A stretch of DNA of 64,000 bases from contig NZ_CP117466.1 in the NCBI RefSeq assembly GCF_028621715.1, positions 1,188,501 to 1,252,500 of the forward strand, written 5' to 3'. The stretch's first letter is position 1. Every line of letters starts with the position of its first letter. The position numbers and the translations under genes were made by a program. This DNA is from Paracoccus marcusii. Its GTDB lineage: Bacteria; Pseudomonadota; Alphaproteobacteria; Rhodobacterales; Rhodobacteraceae. Under the pieces are notes generated by a model, which saw nothing but the letters and a program-made list of their open reading frames with translations, was not told the DNA's origin and searched no databases. This document shows positions 17,388 through 25,633 of this stretch, in pieces.

Positions 17388-18830
17388 ATGCTGGACCAGC
17401 GGAAATTCTATATCGACGGAGCCTGGGTGGACCCCGTGCAGGCACGCGACCTGGAGGTGATCGACCCGTCGACCGAGGATGCGGTCGCGGTCATCTCGAT
17501 CGGCGATCAGGCGGATACCGATGCCGCGGTGGCCGCGGCCAAGCGTGCCTTTCCGGCCTGGGCCGCGACGCCGCCCGCCGAACGCCTGGCCGTGGTCGAG
17601 CGCATCCTGGCGATCTATGAGCGGCGCATGCCCGACATCGCCCGTGCGATCAGCATGGAGATGGGCGCGCCCGAGGACATGTCCTTGGCCGACCAGGCCG
17701 AGGCCGGGGCATGGCATACCCGTAATTTCATCACCGCCTTCAAGGAGTTCCAGTTCGTGCGGCCCTTGGGGGCGCATGCGCCGACCAGCATGGTCGCGTG
17801 GGAGCCGGTGGGCGTGGTGGGCCTGATCACGCCCTGGAACTGGCCGATGAACCAGGTGACGCTGAAGGTCATCCCGGCGCTGCTGGCGGGGGATACCTGC
17901 GTGCTCAAGCCCTCCGAGATCGCGCCTTTGTCGTCGATGGTCTTTGCCGAGGTGCTGGACGAGGCTGGCGTGCCCGCGGGCGTCTTCAACCTGGTGAACG
18001 GCGACGGGGCGGGGGTCGGCAGCCAGCTGTCGGTGCATCCGGATGTCGAGATGATCAGCTTCACCGGTTCTACGCGCGCCGGGATAGCGATCAGCAAGGC
18101 CGCGGCCGACAGCCTGAAGAAGGTCGTTCTGGAGCTGGGTGGCAAGGGCGCCAACATCGTCTTTGCCGATGCCGACGACAAGGCCGTGGTGCGGGGGGCG
18201 CGGCACTGCTTCTACAACAGCGGGCAGTCCTGCAACGCCCCGACGCGGATGCTGGTCGAACGCTCGGTCTATGATCGCGCGGTCGAGGTCGCGGCCAAGG
18301 TGGCCGAGGAGACCGCCGTGGCGACGGCCCATCAGCCGGGCAAGCATATCGGCCCGGTGGTCAGCCGCCAGCAATGGGACAAGATCCAGGGCCTGATCCA
18401 AGCGGGCATCGACGAGGGCGCGCGCTTGGTCGCGGGCGGGCCGGGCCTGCCCGAGGGGGTGAACCGCGGCTATTTCGTGCGGCCGACGGTCTTTGCGGAT
18501 GTGTCGAACGACATGACAGTCGCGCAGCAGGAGATCTTTGGCCCGGTTCTGTCAATCATCCCCTTCGACAGCGAGGAGGAGGCCGTGGCCATCGCCAATG
18601 ACACGCCCTACGGGCTGACGAACTATGTCCAGAGCCAGGACGGCGCACGCCGCAACCGCGTGGCGCGGCAGCTGCGGGCGGGCATGGTCGAGATGAACGG
18701 CGAATCGCGCGGGGCCGGATCGGCCTTCGGCGGGGTCAAGAAATCCGGCCGGGCGCGCGAAGGCGGCGTGATGGGGCTGGAGGAGTTCATGGACAGCAAG
18801 GCCATCAGCGGATGGGACCGCGACGCCTGA
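17388..18830 (+). CDS. NAD(P)-dependent aldehyde dehydrogenase
   Basis: Oxidises an aldehyde to its acid. The protein has 480 residues, typical of the superfamily. Present are the cofactor loop ITPWNWPMNQ (about 147-156), KPSE (174-177), FTGSTRAG, catalytic base Glu249 in LELGGKG and nucleophile Cys282 in NSGQSCNAPTRM. The GSAFGGVKKSGRARE end block is typical of broad-specificity aldehyde dehydrogenases. AGGAGG 6 nt upstream fixes the start. No neighbour hints at the substrate, and betaine-aldehyde or semialdehyde activity cannot be told apart from sequence alone. Confidence 0.93.
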   Translation: MLDQRKFYIDGAWVDPVQARDLEVIDPSTEDAVAVISIGDQADTDAAVAAAKRAFPAWAATPPAERLAVVERILAIYERRMPDIARAISMEMGAPEDMSLADQAEAGAWHTRNFITAFKEFQFVRPLGAHAPTSMVAWEPVGVVGLITPWNWPMNQVTLKVIPALLAGDTCVLKPSEIAPLSSMVFAEVLDEAGVPAGVFNLVNGDGAGVGSQLSVHPDVEMISFTGSTRAGIAISKAAADSLKKVVLELGGKGANIVFADADDKAVVRGARHCFYNSGQSCNAPTRMLVERSVYDRAVEVAAKVAEETAVATAHQPGKHIGPVVSRQQWDKIQGLIQAGIDEGARLVAGGPGLPEGVNRGYFVRPTVFADVSNDMTVAQQEIFGPVLSIIPFDSEEEAVAIANDTPYGLTNYVQSQDGARRNRVARQLRAGMVEMNGESRGAGSAFGGVKKSGRAREGGVMGLEEFMDSKAISGWDRDA

Positions 18831-18859
18831 CCGTCGGGCCATCTGCGTCCCGCGACGTG

Positions 18860-18905
18860 CCGGGGGGACTTCCCGTCCCCCCGGACCCCCCTGCGGAAAT
18901 ACCCC
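18860..18905. repeat. Intergenic hairpin plus TGCRGAAATACCCC element, copy 1
   Basis: An 8-bp GC hairpin (CCGGGGGG at 18860-18867 with CCCCCCGG at 18877-18884) is followed by TGCGGAAATACCCC at 18892-18905. A near-identical 14-mer next to another GC hairpin lies at 25572-25609. The hairpin may also end aldehyde dehydrogenase transcription. The 156-bp gap to the response regulator otherwise shows nothing. Confidence 0.55.
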
Positions 18906-18986
18906 AAGGACCGGGTCAAGATGCGACAGCGGTGCAGGATTGCGCCGCTACCGCCCGGCAGGGCAAACTGCGATCCGGTGCGGAAC

Positions 18987-19688
18987 TCAGCCGATCTCTG
19001 CTAGGAAAATGTAGCCCGCGCCATAGATCGTCTTGATCAGCCGCGGGTTCTTGGGATCCTCGCCCAGCTTGGTCCGCAGGCGCGAGATGCGCACGTCCAT
19101 CGCCCGATCAAAGCTGTCGCCGGCCGTGCCGCCCAGGGTTTCCAGCATCTGTGCGCGGGTGATCAGGCGGCGGGGATTGTCGGTGAACAGGCGCAGCACC
19201 TCTGCCTCGGCGTGGCTCAGCGGTGTCTCGATGCCGTCGGGCGCGGTCAGCAGGTAACGGTCGAAATCCGCCGTCCAGCCCGCAAAGCGCAGCGTCTGGG
19301 GGCGCTGGGTCGCGTTTTGGGACGGCCGTCGCAGGCGGGCGCGGATGCGGGCCACGACCTCGGCCGGCTCGAAGGGCTTGGTGATGTAGTCGTCCGCCCC
19401 CAGCTCCAACCCCGTCACCCGGTCTTGGACCTGCGCCCGTCCCGACACGATGATGATCACCGCCCCCGAATCCGATGCGAGCCGATGGACCAGCGCCAAC
19501 CCGTCCCGGTCCGGCAGGCCCAAATCGATCAGGCAGGCATCCGGCGTGATGCGGCGCAGCGCGGCCTCGAACTCGGTCGCGCGGCCGAAGCTTTGCGTGC
19601 GAAAGCCTGCCTGTTCCAGCGCGGCGGACAGGATGCGGCGGATCTGCGGCTCGTCGTCCAGGATCGCGATCAGGGGGGCGTCGGTCAT
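18987..19688 (-). CDS. OmpR-family two-component response regulator
   Basis: DNA-binding response regulator of 233 residues. The receiver domain (1-115) has the acidic pair Asp11/Asp12, phosphoacceptor Asp55 in LIDLGLPD and Lys104 in YITKPFEP. The winged-helix domain (about 130-230) includes PLSHAEAEVLRLF, the RAMDVRISRLRTKLGED recognition region and IKTIYGAGYIF. The start overlaps the stop of the kinase gene by 4 nt (ATGA), so the two are partners. The likely target is the operon starting at 21743, whose upstream region has evenly spaced repeats. Confidence 0.93.
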   Translation of the reverse strand: MTDAPLIAILDDEPQIRRILSAALEQAGFRTQSFGRATEFEAALRRITPDACLIDLGLPDRDGLALVHRLASDSGAVIIIVSGRAQVQDRVTGLELGADDYITKPFEPAEVVARIRARLRRPSQNATQRPQTLRFAGWTADFDRYLLTAPDGIETPLSHAEAEVLRLFTDNPRRLITRAQMLETLGGTAGDSFDRAMDVRISRLRTKLGEDPKNPRLIKTIYGAGYIFLAEIG

Positions 19689-21571
19689 GGCATCTCCTTT
19701 GCGGGGGCTGCCAGTGCGGCGGCCAAGCGCGGGGCCGTTACGGGCTTGGTCAGCACCGGCCCCGGCGCGCGGGCGCGCAGCGGATCGCCCGGTGGCAGCG
19801 AGGTCATCATCACCAGGGGCACCGTCCCCGCCAGATCCAGTCCCAGCCCGTCGCCCAGCTGGATGTCCGACAGGATCACCTCCAGCCCCGGCAGGTCGGT
19901 CAGGGCGCGGGCCTCCGCCAGGGACGCGGCCTCGATCACCGCATGGCCCAGCCCGGTCAGCTGGTCGCGGACCTGGGCGCGGATCTGGTCGTCATCCTCG
20001 ACCAGCAGCACCATCCGCCGCGCCACGGGCCGCCAAGGCAGGCGCAGCATCACCTGCGCGCCGCGCGGCCCGTTCGACAGGCGCATGGTGCCCCCGACCA
20101 TCTTGGTCTGGTCATAGACCATCGACAGACCCAGACCCGAGCCCTGGCCCTTCTTGGTGGTGAAGAAGGGTTCAGTCGCGCGGGACAGAGCTTCGGGGGT
20201 GAAGCCGGGTCCGGTATCGCCCACCGTCAGTTCCAGCCAGTCGCCGCTGCGCCGCGCCTTCAGCGTGATGACGCCGGGTGGGGTGATCGCCGCATTGGCG
20301 TTCAGGATCAGGTTCAGCGCCGAATCCTGCAGCGCGCCGGGGTCCAAGAGTAGCTGTCCGGGCGGCAGGGCCAGGGCCAGGTCCAGCCGCGTCCCTTCGG
20401 ACAGCGACGGGCGGGCCAGCACCGCCAGATCGGACAGCAATGTCGGCAGGTCCGTCGGCTCCAGCGCGGGTTCGCGCGCGCCGGTGATCTGCGCCAGCCG
20501 GTCCAGAAGCGAGGCCCCGCGCCGGGCGGCCGCCAGTGTCGCCTGGACATCCTCGGCCGCGTCCGGTGGCAGGTCGCGCGCGGCCAGTCGGGCCTGCAGG
20601 CCCAGGATGATCGTCAGCAGGTTGCCGAAATCATGCGCCATGCCGCTGGTCAGCTGGGCGGCCAGGTTGCGCCGCGCGGCATGGGCCAGCGCCTCTCGCG
20701 ACTGGACCTCGGCGCTGACATCGGTGGAGAGGATATAGACCCCCTGACCATCGCGGTCCGGCGTCAGCGCGATGCGGATGCGTCGGCCCGAGGTGGGGTG
20801 GGTGATCTCGAACACCTGGGGATCGCCCGCCAGCGCGCGCTCCATGAACGGGTGCAGGGTTCGCGCGGTGGCCGCCCCCAGGGCCTGTTCCAGCGTCAGC
20901 CCGACGATGTCGCCCTCGGCCCCCGGAAAGATCACCGGCAGCCGCCGGTTGGAGAAGGTATAGCGGAACTGCGCGTCCATATGCGCGATATGGGCCGGGA
21001 CCATCTCGGTCACCTGGCGGGTGCGGGCCTCGGTCCGGGTCAGGATGCGCTGCGCTTCGGACAGGGCGGCGTTCGTCGCGGCCAACTTGCGGTTCGCCGC
21101 CGCCAGCCGTTCGGCATTCAGCAGCACCTGTTCGGACAGCGCGTCCGACCGCGCCCGAAGCAGCGCTTCCTGGCGCTTGATGTCGGTGATGTCGGTATAG
21201 ACGGTGACCCAGCCCCCTTGCGACAGCGGCGCACCCTCGACCGCGACCCACCGGCCGTCGGCGCGTTCGCGTTCGAAGTAGTGGGGCTGGAACGTGCGGG
21301 CCTGGGCCACGCGCAGGGCGACGGCCTGTTCGGGGTCCTCGGTCGGGCCGTATTCGCCGCGCCGGGCCAGAAAGCGGATCGTGTCCTCGAAATGGCTGCC
21401 CGGCAGGGTCAGGTCGTCGGGCAGGTCGAACATCGTCTGGTACTGCCGGTTGGCCACCGCCAGGCGCAGGTCCGCGTCGAAGATGGACAGCGCCTGGCCG
21501 ATCAGGTTCAGCCCCGACCGGGTCAGGTCGGCGCGAATCTCGGCCCGCGTGACGGGGTCGGGGTGGTGCAT
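19685..21571 (-). CDS. Hybrid PAS-domain sensor histidine kinase
   Basis: A 628-residue soluble kinase without membrane segments. Order: PAS domain (about 15-130, ending in the PAC-like GWVTVYTDITDIKRQE), coiled coil (about 131-190), second PAS (about 190-290), dimerisation/phosphoacceptor domain with His313 in MAHDFGNLL, ATPase with N-box NLILNANAAI (421-430), DTGPGF (452-457) and GSGLGLSM, then a C-terminal receiver with Asp569 (LSDI) and Lys609 (LTKP). The start at 21571 has AGGAG upstream. It senses an unknown, probably cytoplasmic, signal. A separate OmpR regulator follows in ATGA overlap, yet no Hpt domain is present. Confidence 0.92.
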   Translation of the reverse strand: MHHPDPVTRAEIRADLTRSGLNLIGQALSIFDADLRLAVANRQYQTMFDLPDDLTLPGSHFEDTIRFLARRGEYGPTEDPEQAVALRVAQARTFQPHYFERERADGRWVAVEGAPLSQGGWVTVYTDITDIKRQEALLRARSDALSEQVLLNAERLAAANRKLAATNAALSEAQRILTRTEARTRQVTEMVPAHIAHMDAQFRYTFSNRRLPVIFPGAEGDIVGLTLEQALGAATARTLHPFMERALAGDPQVFEITHPTSGRRIRIALTPDRDGQGVYILSTDVSAEVQSREALAHAARRNLAAQLTSGMAHDFGNLLTIILGLQARLAARDLPPDAAEDVQATLAAARRGASLLDRLAQITGAREPALEPTDLPTLLSDLAVLARPSLSEGTRLDLALALPPGQLLLDPGALQDSALNLILNANAAITPPGVITLKARRSGDWLELTVGDTGPGFTPEALSRATEPFFTTKKGQGSGLGLSMVYDQTKMVGGTMRLSNGPRGAQVMLRLPWRPVARRMVLLVEDDDQIRAQVRDQLTGLGHAVIEAASLAEARALTDLPGLEVILSDIQLGDGLGLDLAGTVPLVMMTSLPPGDPLRARAPGPVLTKPVTAPRLAAALAAPAKEMP

Positions 21572-21624
21572 GGCGGTCTCCTCCGCCCGTTGGCCTAGCA
21601 CCGGTGCAGGGCGTGCGAAAGCGT

Positions 21625-21650
21625 CGTAACATTTCGTAGGAATCGCGTAA
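21625..21650 (+). promoter_or_regulatory. Candidate response-regulator binding array upstream of the acyl-CoA synthetase operon
   Basis: Three direct copies of CGTAR lie at 21625-21629, 21635-21639 and 21646-21650, spaced 10 and 11 bp, one helical turn each. OmpR-type regulators bind tandem repeats with this period. A perfect palindrome TTGGCGCCAA follows at 21665-21674. Both lie in the 171-bp divergent region between the kinase and the synthetase gene. Assignment to the adjacent regulator is inference. Confidence 0.45.
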
Positions 21651-21742
21651 AACTGGCGCAAGGTTTGGCGCCAATGGTATGTGTGTCGCGGGGCACGGGG
21701 AGGTGCCGCGCGACAGGGCGTCCGCGCCTTGAGGGAGGATAC

Positions 21743-23719
21743 ATGACCGTTCAGCACACGCCCCCGGGCGATCTGCAATCCGTGCCCGCGCTGCTGGCGC
21801 GCAACGTCGCCCGCTTTGGCGACCGCCCCGCCTATCGCGAGAAGGAATACGGGATCTGGCAAAGCTGGACCTGGACCCAGGCCGCGGACGAGATCCGCGC
21901 CCTGGCGATGGGGCTGATGGCGCAGGGGCTGGCGCCGGGCGATCACATGGCGATCATCGGGCGCAACCGTCCGGCGCATTACTGGGGCATGATCGCGGCG
22001 CAGATGTGCGGCGCGATCCCGGTGCCCCTGTACCAGGACGCCGTGGCCGAGGAGATGGCCTATGTCCTGGATCATTGCGGCGCGCGCTTCGTGCTGTGCG
22101 GCGATCAGGAGCAGGTCGACAAGGTGCTGGAGGTCGAGCAGACCACCGGCGCGCGGGCCCGCATCATCTATACCGACGGGCGGGGCCTGAGGAAGTACGA
22201 CCATGCCAACATGGCGTCGCTGGCCGACGTGCAGGCGCAGGGCCGGGCGGGGGCCGCCACCTTGGGGCCGCGGCTGGACGCGATCATCGCCGGGCTGGAT
22301 TACGACAGCACCTGCGTGATGCTGTACACCAGCGGCACGACGGGCAAGCCCAAGGGCGTGGTCCTGTCCAACCGAAACATCATCGAGACCGCCCGCAACA
22401 CCGCCGATTTCGACCATCTGACCGAGGTCGAGGAGATCGTGGCCTATCTGCCGATGGCCTGGGTGGGCGACTTCATCTTTTCGATGGGCCAGGCGATGTG
22501 GTCGGGCTTCACCGTGAACTGCCCCGAGGGCGCGCATACGATGATGACCGACATGCGCGAGATCGGCCCGACCTACTTCTTTGCCCCGCCCCGCGTCTTC
22601 GAAGGGCAGCTGACATCCGTGATGATCCGCATGGAAGATGCCAGCCGCCTGAAGCGCTGGCTGTTCAAGCGCGGCATGGCGGTGGCGCATCGCGCGGGCC
22701 CCGCGCTGCTGGACGGCAAGACGGTCGGCTTGGGCGACAAGCTGGCCTATGCGCTGGGCAAGATCTTCGTCTTCGGCCCGCTGAAGAACACGCTGGGCCT
22801 CAGCCGCGTGCGCGTGGGCTATACCGCCGGAGAGGCGATCGGCCCCGAGATCTTCGATTTCTACCGCAGCCTCGGCATCAACCTGAAGCAGCTTTACGGG
22901 CAGACCGAGGCAAGCGTCTTCATCACCCAGCAGCCCGACGGGCAGGTGCGCTCGGACACGGTGGGCGTTCCCAGCCCCGGGGTCGAGGTCCGCATCGGCG
23001 AGAACGGCGAGGTCTATTACCGCAGCCCCGGCACCTTCGTCGAATATTACAAGAACGCCGACAGCACCGCATCGACCAAGGATGCCGAGGGCTGGGTCGC
23101 CACGGGCGACGCGGGCTTCTTCGAGGAGGGCAGCGGCCATCTGCGCATCATCGACCGCGCCAAGGATGTGGGCCGCATGGCCAGTGGCGCGATGTTCGCC
23201 CCCAAATATGTCGAGAACAAGCTGAAGTTCTATCCCAACATCCTGGAGGCCGTGGTCATCGGCAACGGCCGCGACTTCTGCACCGCGATGATCAACATCG
23301 ACCTGACCGCCGTCGGCAACTGGGCCGAACGCAACAACATCGCCTATGGCAGCTATCAGGAACTGGCCGGCCACCCGCAGGTCTATGAGACCATCCGCGG
23401 CCATGTCGAGGCGGTGAACGAATCCGTCGCGCGGGACCCGATGCTGTCGGGCTGTCAGGTCCACCGCTTTCTGGTGCTGCACAAGGAGCTGGACCCCGAC
23501 GACGGAGAGATGACCCGCACCCGCAAGGTCCGCCGCGCCGTCATCACCGAGAAGTTCCACGACCTGGTCACCGCGCTCTATGACGGATCGTCCAGCGTCC
23601 ATACCCGGACCGAGGTCACCTACGAGGACGGCCGCAAGGGCGCCATCAGCGCGACCCTGCGCATCGAGGATGTCCGTGTCTTCGGCGACGCCGCCCGTCA
23701 GAAGGTAGCAGCCCAATGA
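21743..23719 (+). CDS. Long-chain-type acyl-CoA synthetase (AMP-forming)
   Basis: Activates a carboxylic acid to its CoA thioester through an acyl-adenylate. The protein has 658 residues, the large class that includes long-chain and ACSBG-type synthetases. The P-loop YTSGTTGKPKG near residue 197, LYGQTEASVF, the ATGDAGFFEEG motif and the IDRAKDVGRM hinge are all intact. The C-terminal region is long and ends TRTRKVRRAVITEKF and onward, instead of the usual short PKT.TGK tail. The start at 21743 follows GGGAGGA. The stop overlaps the ABC ATPase start (ATGA). Its place at the head of an importer operon suggests it traps the imported acid as CoA ester. Confidence 0.9.
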   Translation: MTVQHTPPGDLQSVPALLARNVARFGDRPAYREKEYGIWQSWTWTQAADEIRALAMGLMAQGLAPGDHMAIIGRNRPAHYWGMIAAQMCGAIPVPLYQDAVAEEMAYVLDHCGARFVLCGDQEQVDKVLEVEQTTGARARIIYTDGRGLRKYDHANMASLADVQAQGRAGAATLGPRLDAIIAGLDYDSTCVMLYTSGTTGKPKGVVLSNRNIIETARNTADFDHLTEVEEIVAYLPMAWVGDFIFSMGQAMWSGFTVNCPEGAHTMMTDMREIGPTYFFAPPRVFEGQLTSVMIRMEDASRLKRWLFKRGMAVAHRAGPALLDGKTVGLGDKLAYALGKIFVFGPLKNTLGLSRVRVGYTAGEAIGPEIFDFYRSLGINLKQLYGQTEASVFITQQPDGQVRSDTVGVPSPGVEVRIGENGEVYYRSPGTFVEYYKNADSTASTKDAEGWVATGDAGFFEEGSGHLRIIDRAKDVGRMASGAMFAPKYVENKLKFYPNILEAVVIGNGRDFCTAMINIDLTAVGNWAERNNIAYGSYQELAGHPQVYETIRGHVEAVNESVARDPMLSGCQVHRFLVLHKELDPDDGEMTRTRKVRRAVITEKFHDLVTALYDGSSSVHTRTEVTYEDGRKGAISATLRIEDVRVFGDAARQKVAAQ

Positions 23720-24537
23720 ACGCGATGACCCAGGACGGCTACGTGACCGCCGACGGCCGCCAGATCGGCCCCGTGGTGATGGAGCTGCGAAACATCACCC
23801 TGCGGTTCGGCGGCGTGACAGCCATCAAGGACATCAGCTTCGACATCCGCCAGGGAGAGATCCGCGCGATCATCGGCCCGAACGGCGCGGGCAAGTCGTC
23901 GATGCTGAACATCATCTCGGGGTTCTACAACCCGCAGGAGGGGCAGGTCATCTTCAAGGGCCAGCCGCGCCCGGCGATGAAGCCCTATCAGGTCGCGCGC
24001 CTGGGTATCGCCCGCACCTTCCAGAACATCGCGCTGTTCGACGGCATGTCGGTTCTGGACAACATCATGACCGGGCGCCTGAACAAGATGAAGGCGGGCT
24101 TCCTGTCCCAGGCCCTGTGGTGGGGCGCGGCCGAGCGCGAGGAGAACGAGAACCGCGCCGTGGTCGAACGCATCATCGACTTCCTGGAGATCCAGAACAT
24201 CCGCAAGACGCCCGTCGGCCGTTTGCCCTACGGCCTGAAGAAGCGGGTCGAGCTGGCCCGCGCGCTGGCGGCGGAACCGAACCTGCTGCTTCTGGACGAG
24301 CCGATGGCCGGCATGAACGTCGAGGAGAAGGAGGACATGTCCCGCTTCATCCTGTCGGTGAACGACGAGTTCGGCACCACGATCTGCCTGATCGAGCACG
24401 ACATGGGCGTGGTCATGGACCTCAGCGACCGGGTGGTGGTGATGGATTACGGCAAGAAGATCGGCGACGGCACGCCGGCCGAGGTGCGCAGCAATCAGGC
24501 GGTGATCGACGCCTATCTGGGGGTGGCCCATGACTGA
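23716..24537 (+). CDS. Liv-type ABC transporter ATP-binding protein (LivG-like)
   Basis: One of two ATPases of a branched-chain-amino-acid-type (HAAT) importer. The protein has 273 residues. Walker A GPNGAGKSS, the Q-loop in TFQNIALFDGMSV, a degenerate signature (PYGLKKRVELARAL instead of LSGGQQ) and Walker B LLLLDEPMAGM are visible. The degenerate signature and the long insert after the Q-loop (MKAGFLSQALWWGAAEREE) are usual for LivG-like proteins. The start lies in ATGA overlap with the synthetase. It pairs with the LivF-like ATPase at 28094. Confidence 0.93.
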   Translation: MNAMTQDGYVTADGRQIGPVVMELRNITLRFGGVTAIKDISFDIRQGEIRAIIGPNGAGKSSMLNIISGFYNPQEGQVIFKGQPRPAMKPYQVARLGIARTFQNIALFDGMSVLDNIMTGRLNKMKAGFLSQALWWGAAEREENENRAVVERIIDFLEIQNIRKTPVGRLPYGLKKRVELARALAAEPNLLLLDEPMAGMNVEEKEDMSRFILSVNDEFGTTICLIEHDMGVVMDLSDRVVVMDYGKKIGDGTPAEVRSNQAVIDAYLGVAHD

Positions 24538-24570
24538 TCCGATCCGTGCAGCAGTGAAAGGACGCGACCC

Positions 24571-25554
24571 ATGGACCAGCTGATCTTCGCCGCCGAGGTC
24601 GTGCTGAACGGCCTGATGACCGGGGTCATGTACGCGCTGGTGGCGCTGGGCTTCGTGCTGATCTTCAAGGCGTCGGGCGTCTTCAACTATGCCCAGGGGG
24701 TGCTGGCGCTGTTCGCGGCGCTGACGCTGGTGGGCATCCAGAACGGCCAGGTGCCCTTCGCGCATCTGATCAACGCGGCCTTCGGCACGCAGCTGCACCA
24801 TTTCGGCTGGACGGTGCCCGCGGTCCTGGCCGTGGCCCTGACCGCGCTGGTGATGGTCGGCCTGGCCTTCCTGATCGAGAAGCTGGTTCTGCAGCACCTG
24901 GTGGGGCAGGAACCGATCATCCTCTTCATGGCGACCATCGGCCTTGCCTATTTCCTTGAAGGCCTGGGCGACGTGATGTGGGGCGCCGACATCAAGACGC
25001 TGGACGTGGGACTGCCGCAGGGCATCTCGGACGGGATCGAGGCCGTCACCGCGCAATGGTTCGGCTATGGCTTCTTCATCGACCGGCTGGACCTGTGGGC
25101 CACGCTGATCGCGGCGATCCTGGTGGCCGCACTGGTGGCCTTCGCGCAATACACCAAGCAGGGCCGCGCCATGCGCGCCGTGGCCGACGACCACCAGGCG
25201 GCGATGTCCGTGGGCATCTCGCTGCGCTTCATCTGGGTGATGGTCTGGTCGATCGCAGGCTTCGTGGCGCTGGTCGCAGGCATCATGTGGGGCACGAAGT
25301 CGGGGGTGCAGTTCAGCCTGTCGCTGATCGCGCTCAAGGCGCTGCCGGTGCTGATGCTGGGGGGCTTCACTTCGATCCCCGGCGCCATCGTGGGCGGGCT
25401 GATCATCGGCGTGGGCGAGAAACTGTTCGAATTCACCATCGGCCCGATGGTCGGCGGCGCGACAGAGAACTGGTTCGCCTATGTCCTGGCGCTGATCTTC
25501 CTGGTGTTCCGGCCCCAGGGCCTGTTCGGCGAACGCATCATCGAACGGGTGTGA
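24571..25554 (+). CDS. Liv-type ABC transporter permease (LivH-like)
   Basis: Inner-membrane permease of 327 residues with about eight hydrophobic segments, starting MDQLIFAAEVVLNGLMTGVMYALVALG, the typical LivH opening. The QGRAMRAVADDHQAAMSVGISL segment, near residues 197-218, is the cytoplasmic coupling loop that contacts the ATPases, and the end carries GGFTSIPGAIVGGLIIG and VFRPQGLFGE. It forms the channel with the LivM-like permease at 25634. Seventy-nine nt separate the two permease genes and include a repeated hairpin element. Confidence 0.93.
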   Translation: MDQLIFAAEVVLNGLMTGVMYALVALGFVLIFKASGVFNYAQGVLALFAALTLVGIQNGQVPFAHLINAAFGTQLHHFGWTVPAVLAVALTALVMVGLAFLIEKLVLQHLVGQEPIILFMATIGLAYFLEGLGDVMWGADIKTLDVGLPQGISDGIEAVTAQWFGYGFFIDRLDLWATLIAAILVAALVAFAQYTKQGRAMRAVADDHQAAMSVGISLRFIWVMVWSIAGFVALVAGIMWGTKSGVQFSLSLIALKALPVLMLGGFTSIPGAIVGGLIIGVGEKLFEFTIGPMVGGATENWFAYVLALIFLVFRPQGLFGERIIERV

Positions 25555-25571
25555 CCATGGCGCTTCTTCAT

Positions 25572-25609
25572 TGCAGAAATACCCCGGGGGTGCGGGGGCT
25601 GGCCCCCGC
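25572..25609. repeat. Intergenic hairpin plus TGCRGAAATACCCC element, copy 2
   Basis: TGCAGAAATACCCC at 25572-25585 differs at one base from the copy at 18892-18905. It is followed by a hairpin, GCGGGGG (25592-25598) with CCCCCGC (25603-25609). It lies inside the transporter operon between the permease genes. In copy 1 the hairpin comes before the 14-mer, not after. Confidence 0.55.
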
Positions 25610-25633
25610 CGACCGCGCTGAAAGGAACACCCG

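Noticed and set aside
21654..21672. Possible sigma-54 promoter (TGGCGC ... TTGGC) before the synthetase gene
   Set aside because: The GG to GC spacing is one base off the strict N10 rule and the regulator is not a sigma-54 activator type.
21572..23716. Minus-strand open frame upstream of the kinase start, antisense to the acyl-CoA synthetase
   Set aside because: The synthetase on the plus strand is a complete known enzyme; the antisense frame has no domain and the kinase has a well-placed start at 21571.
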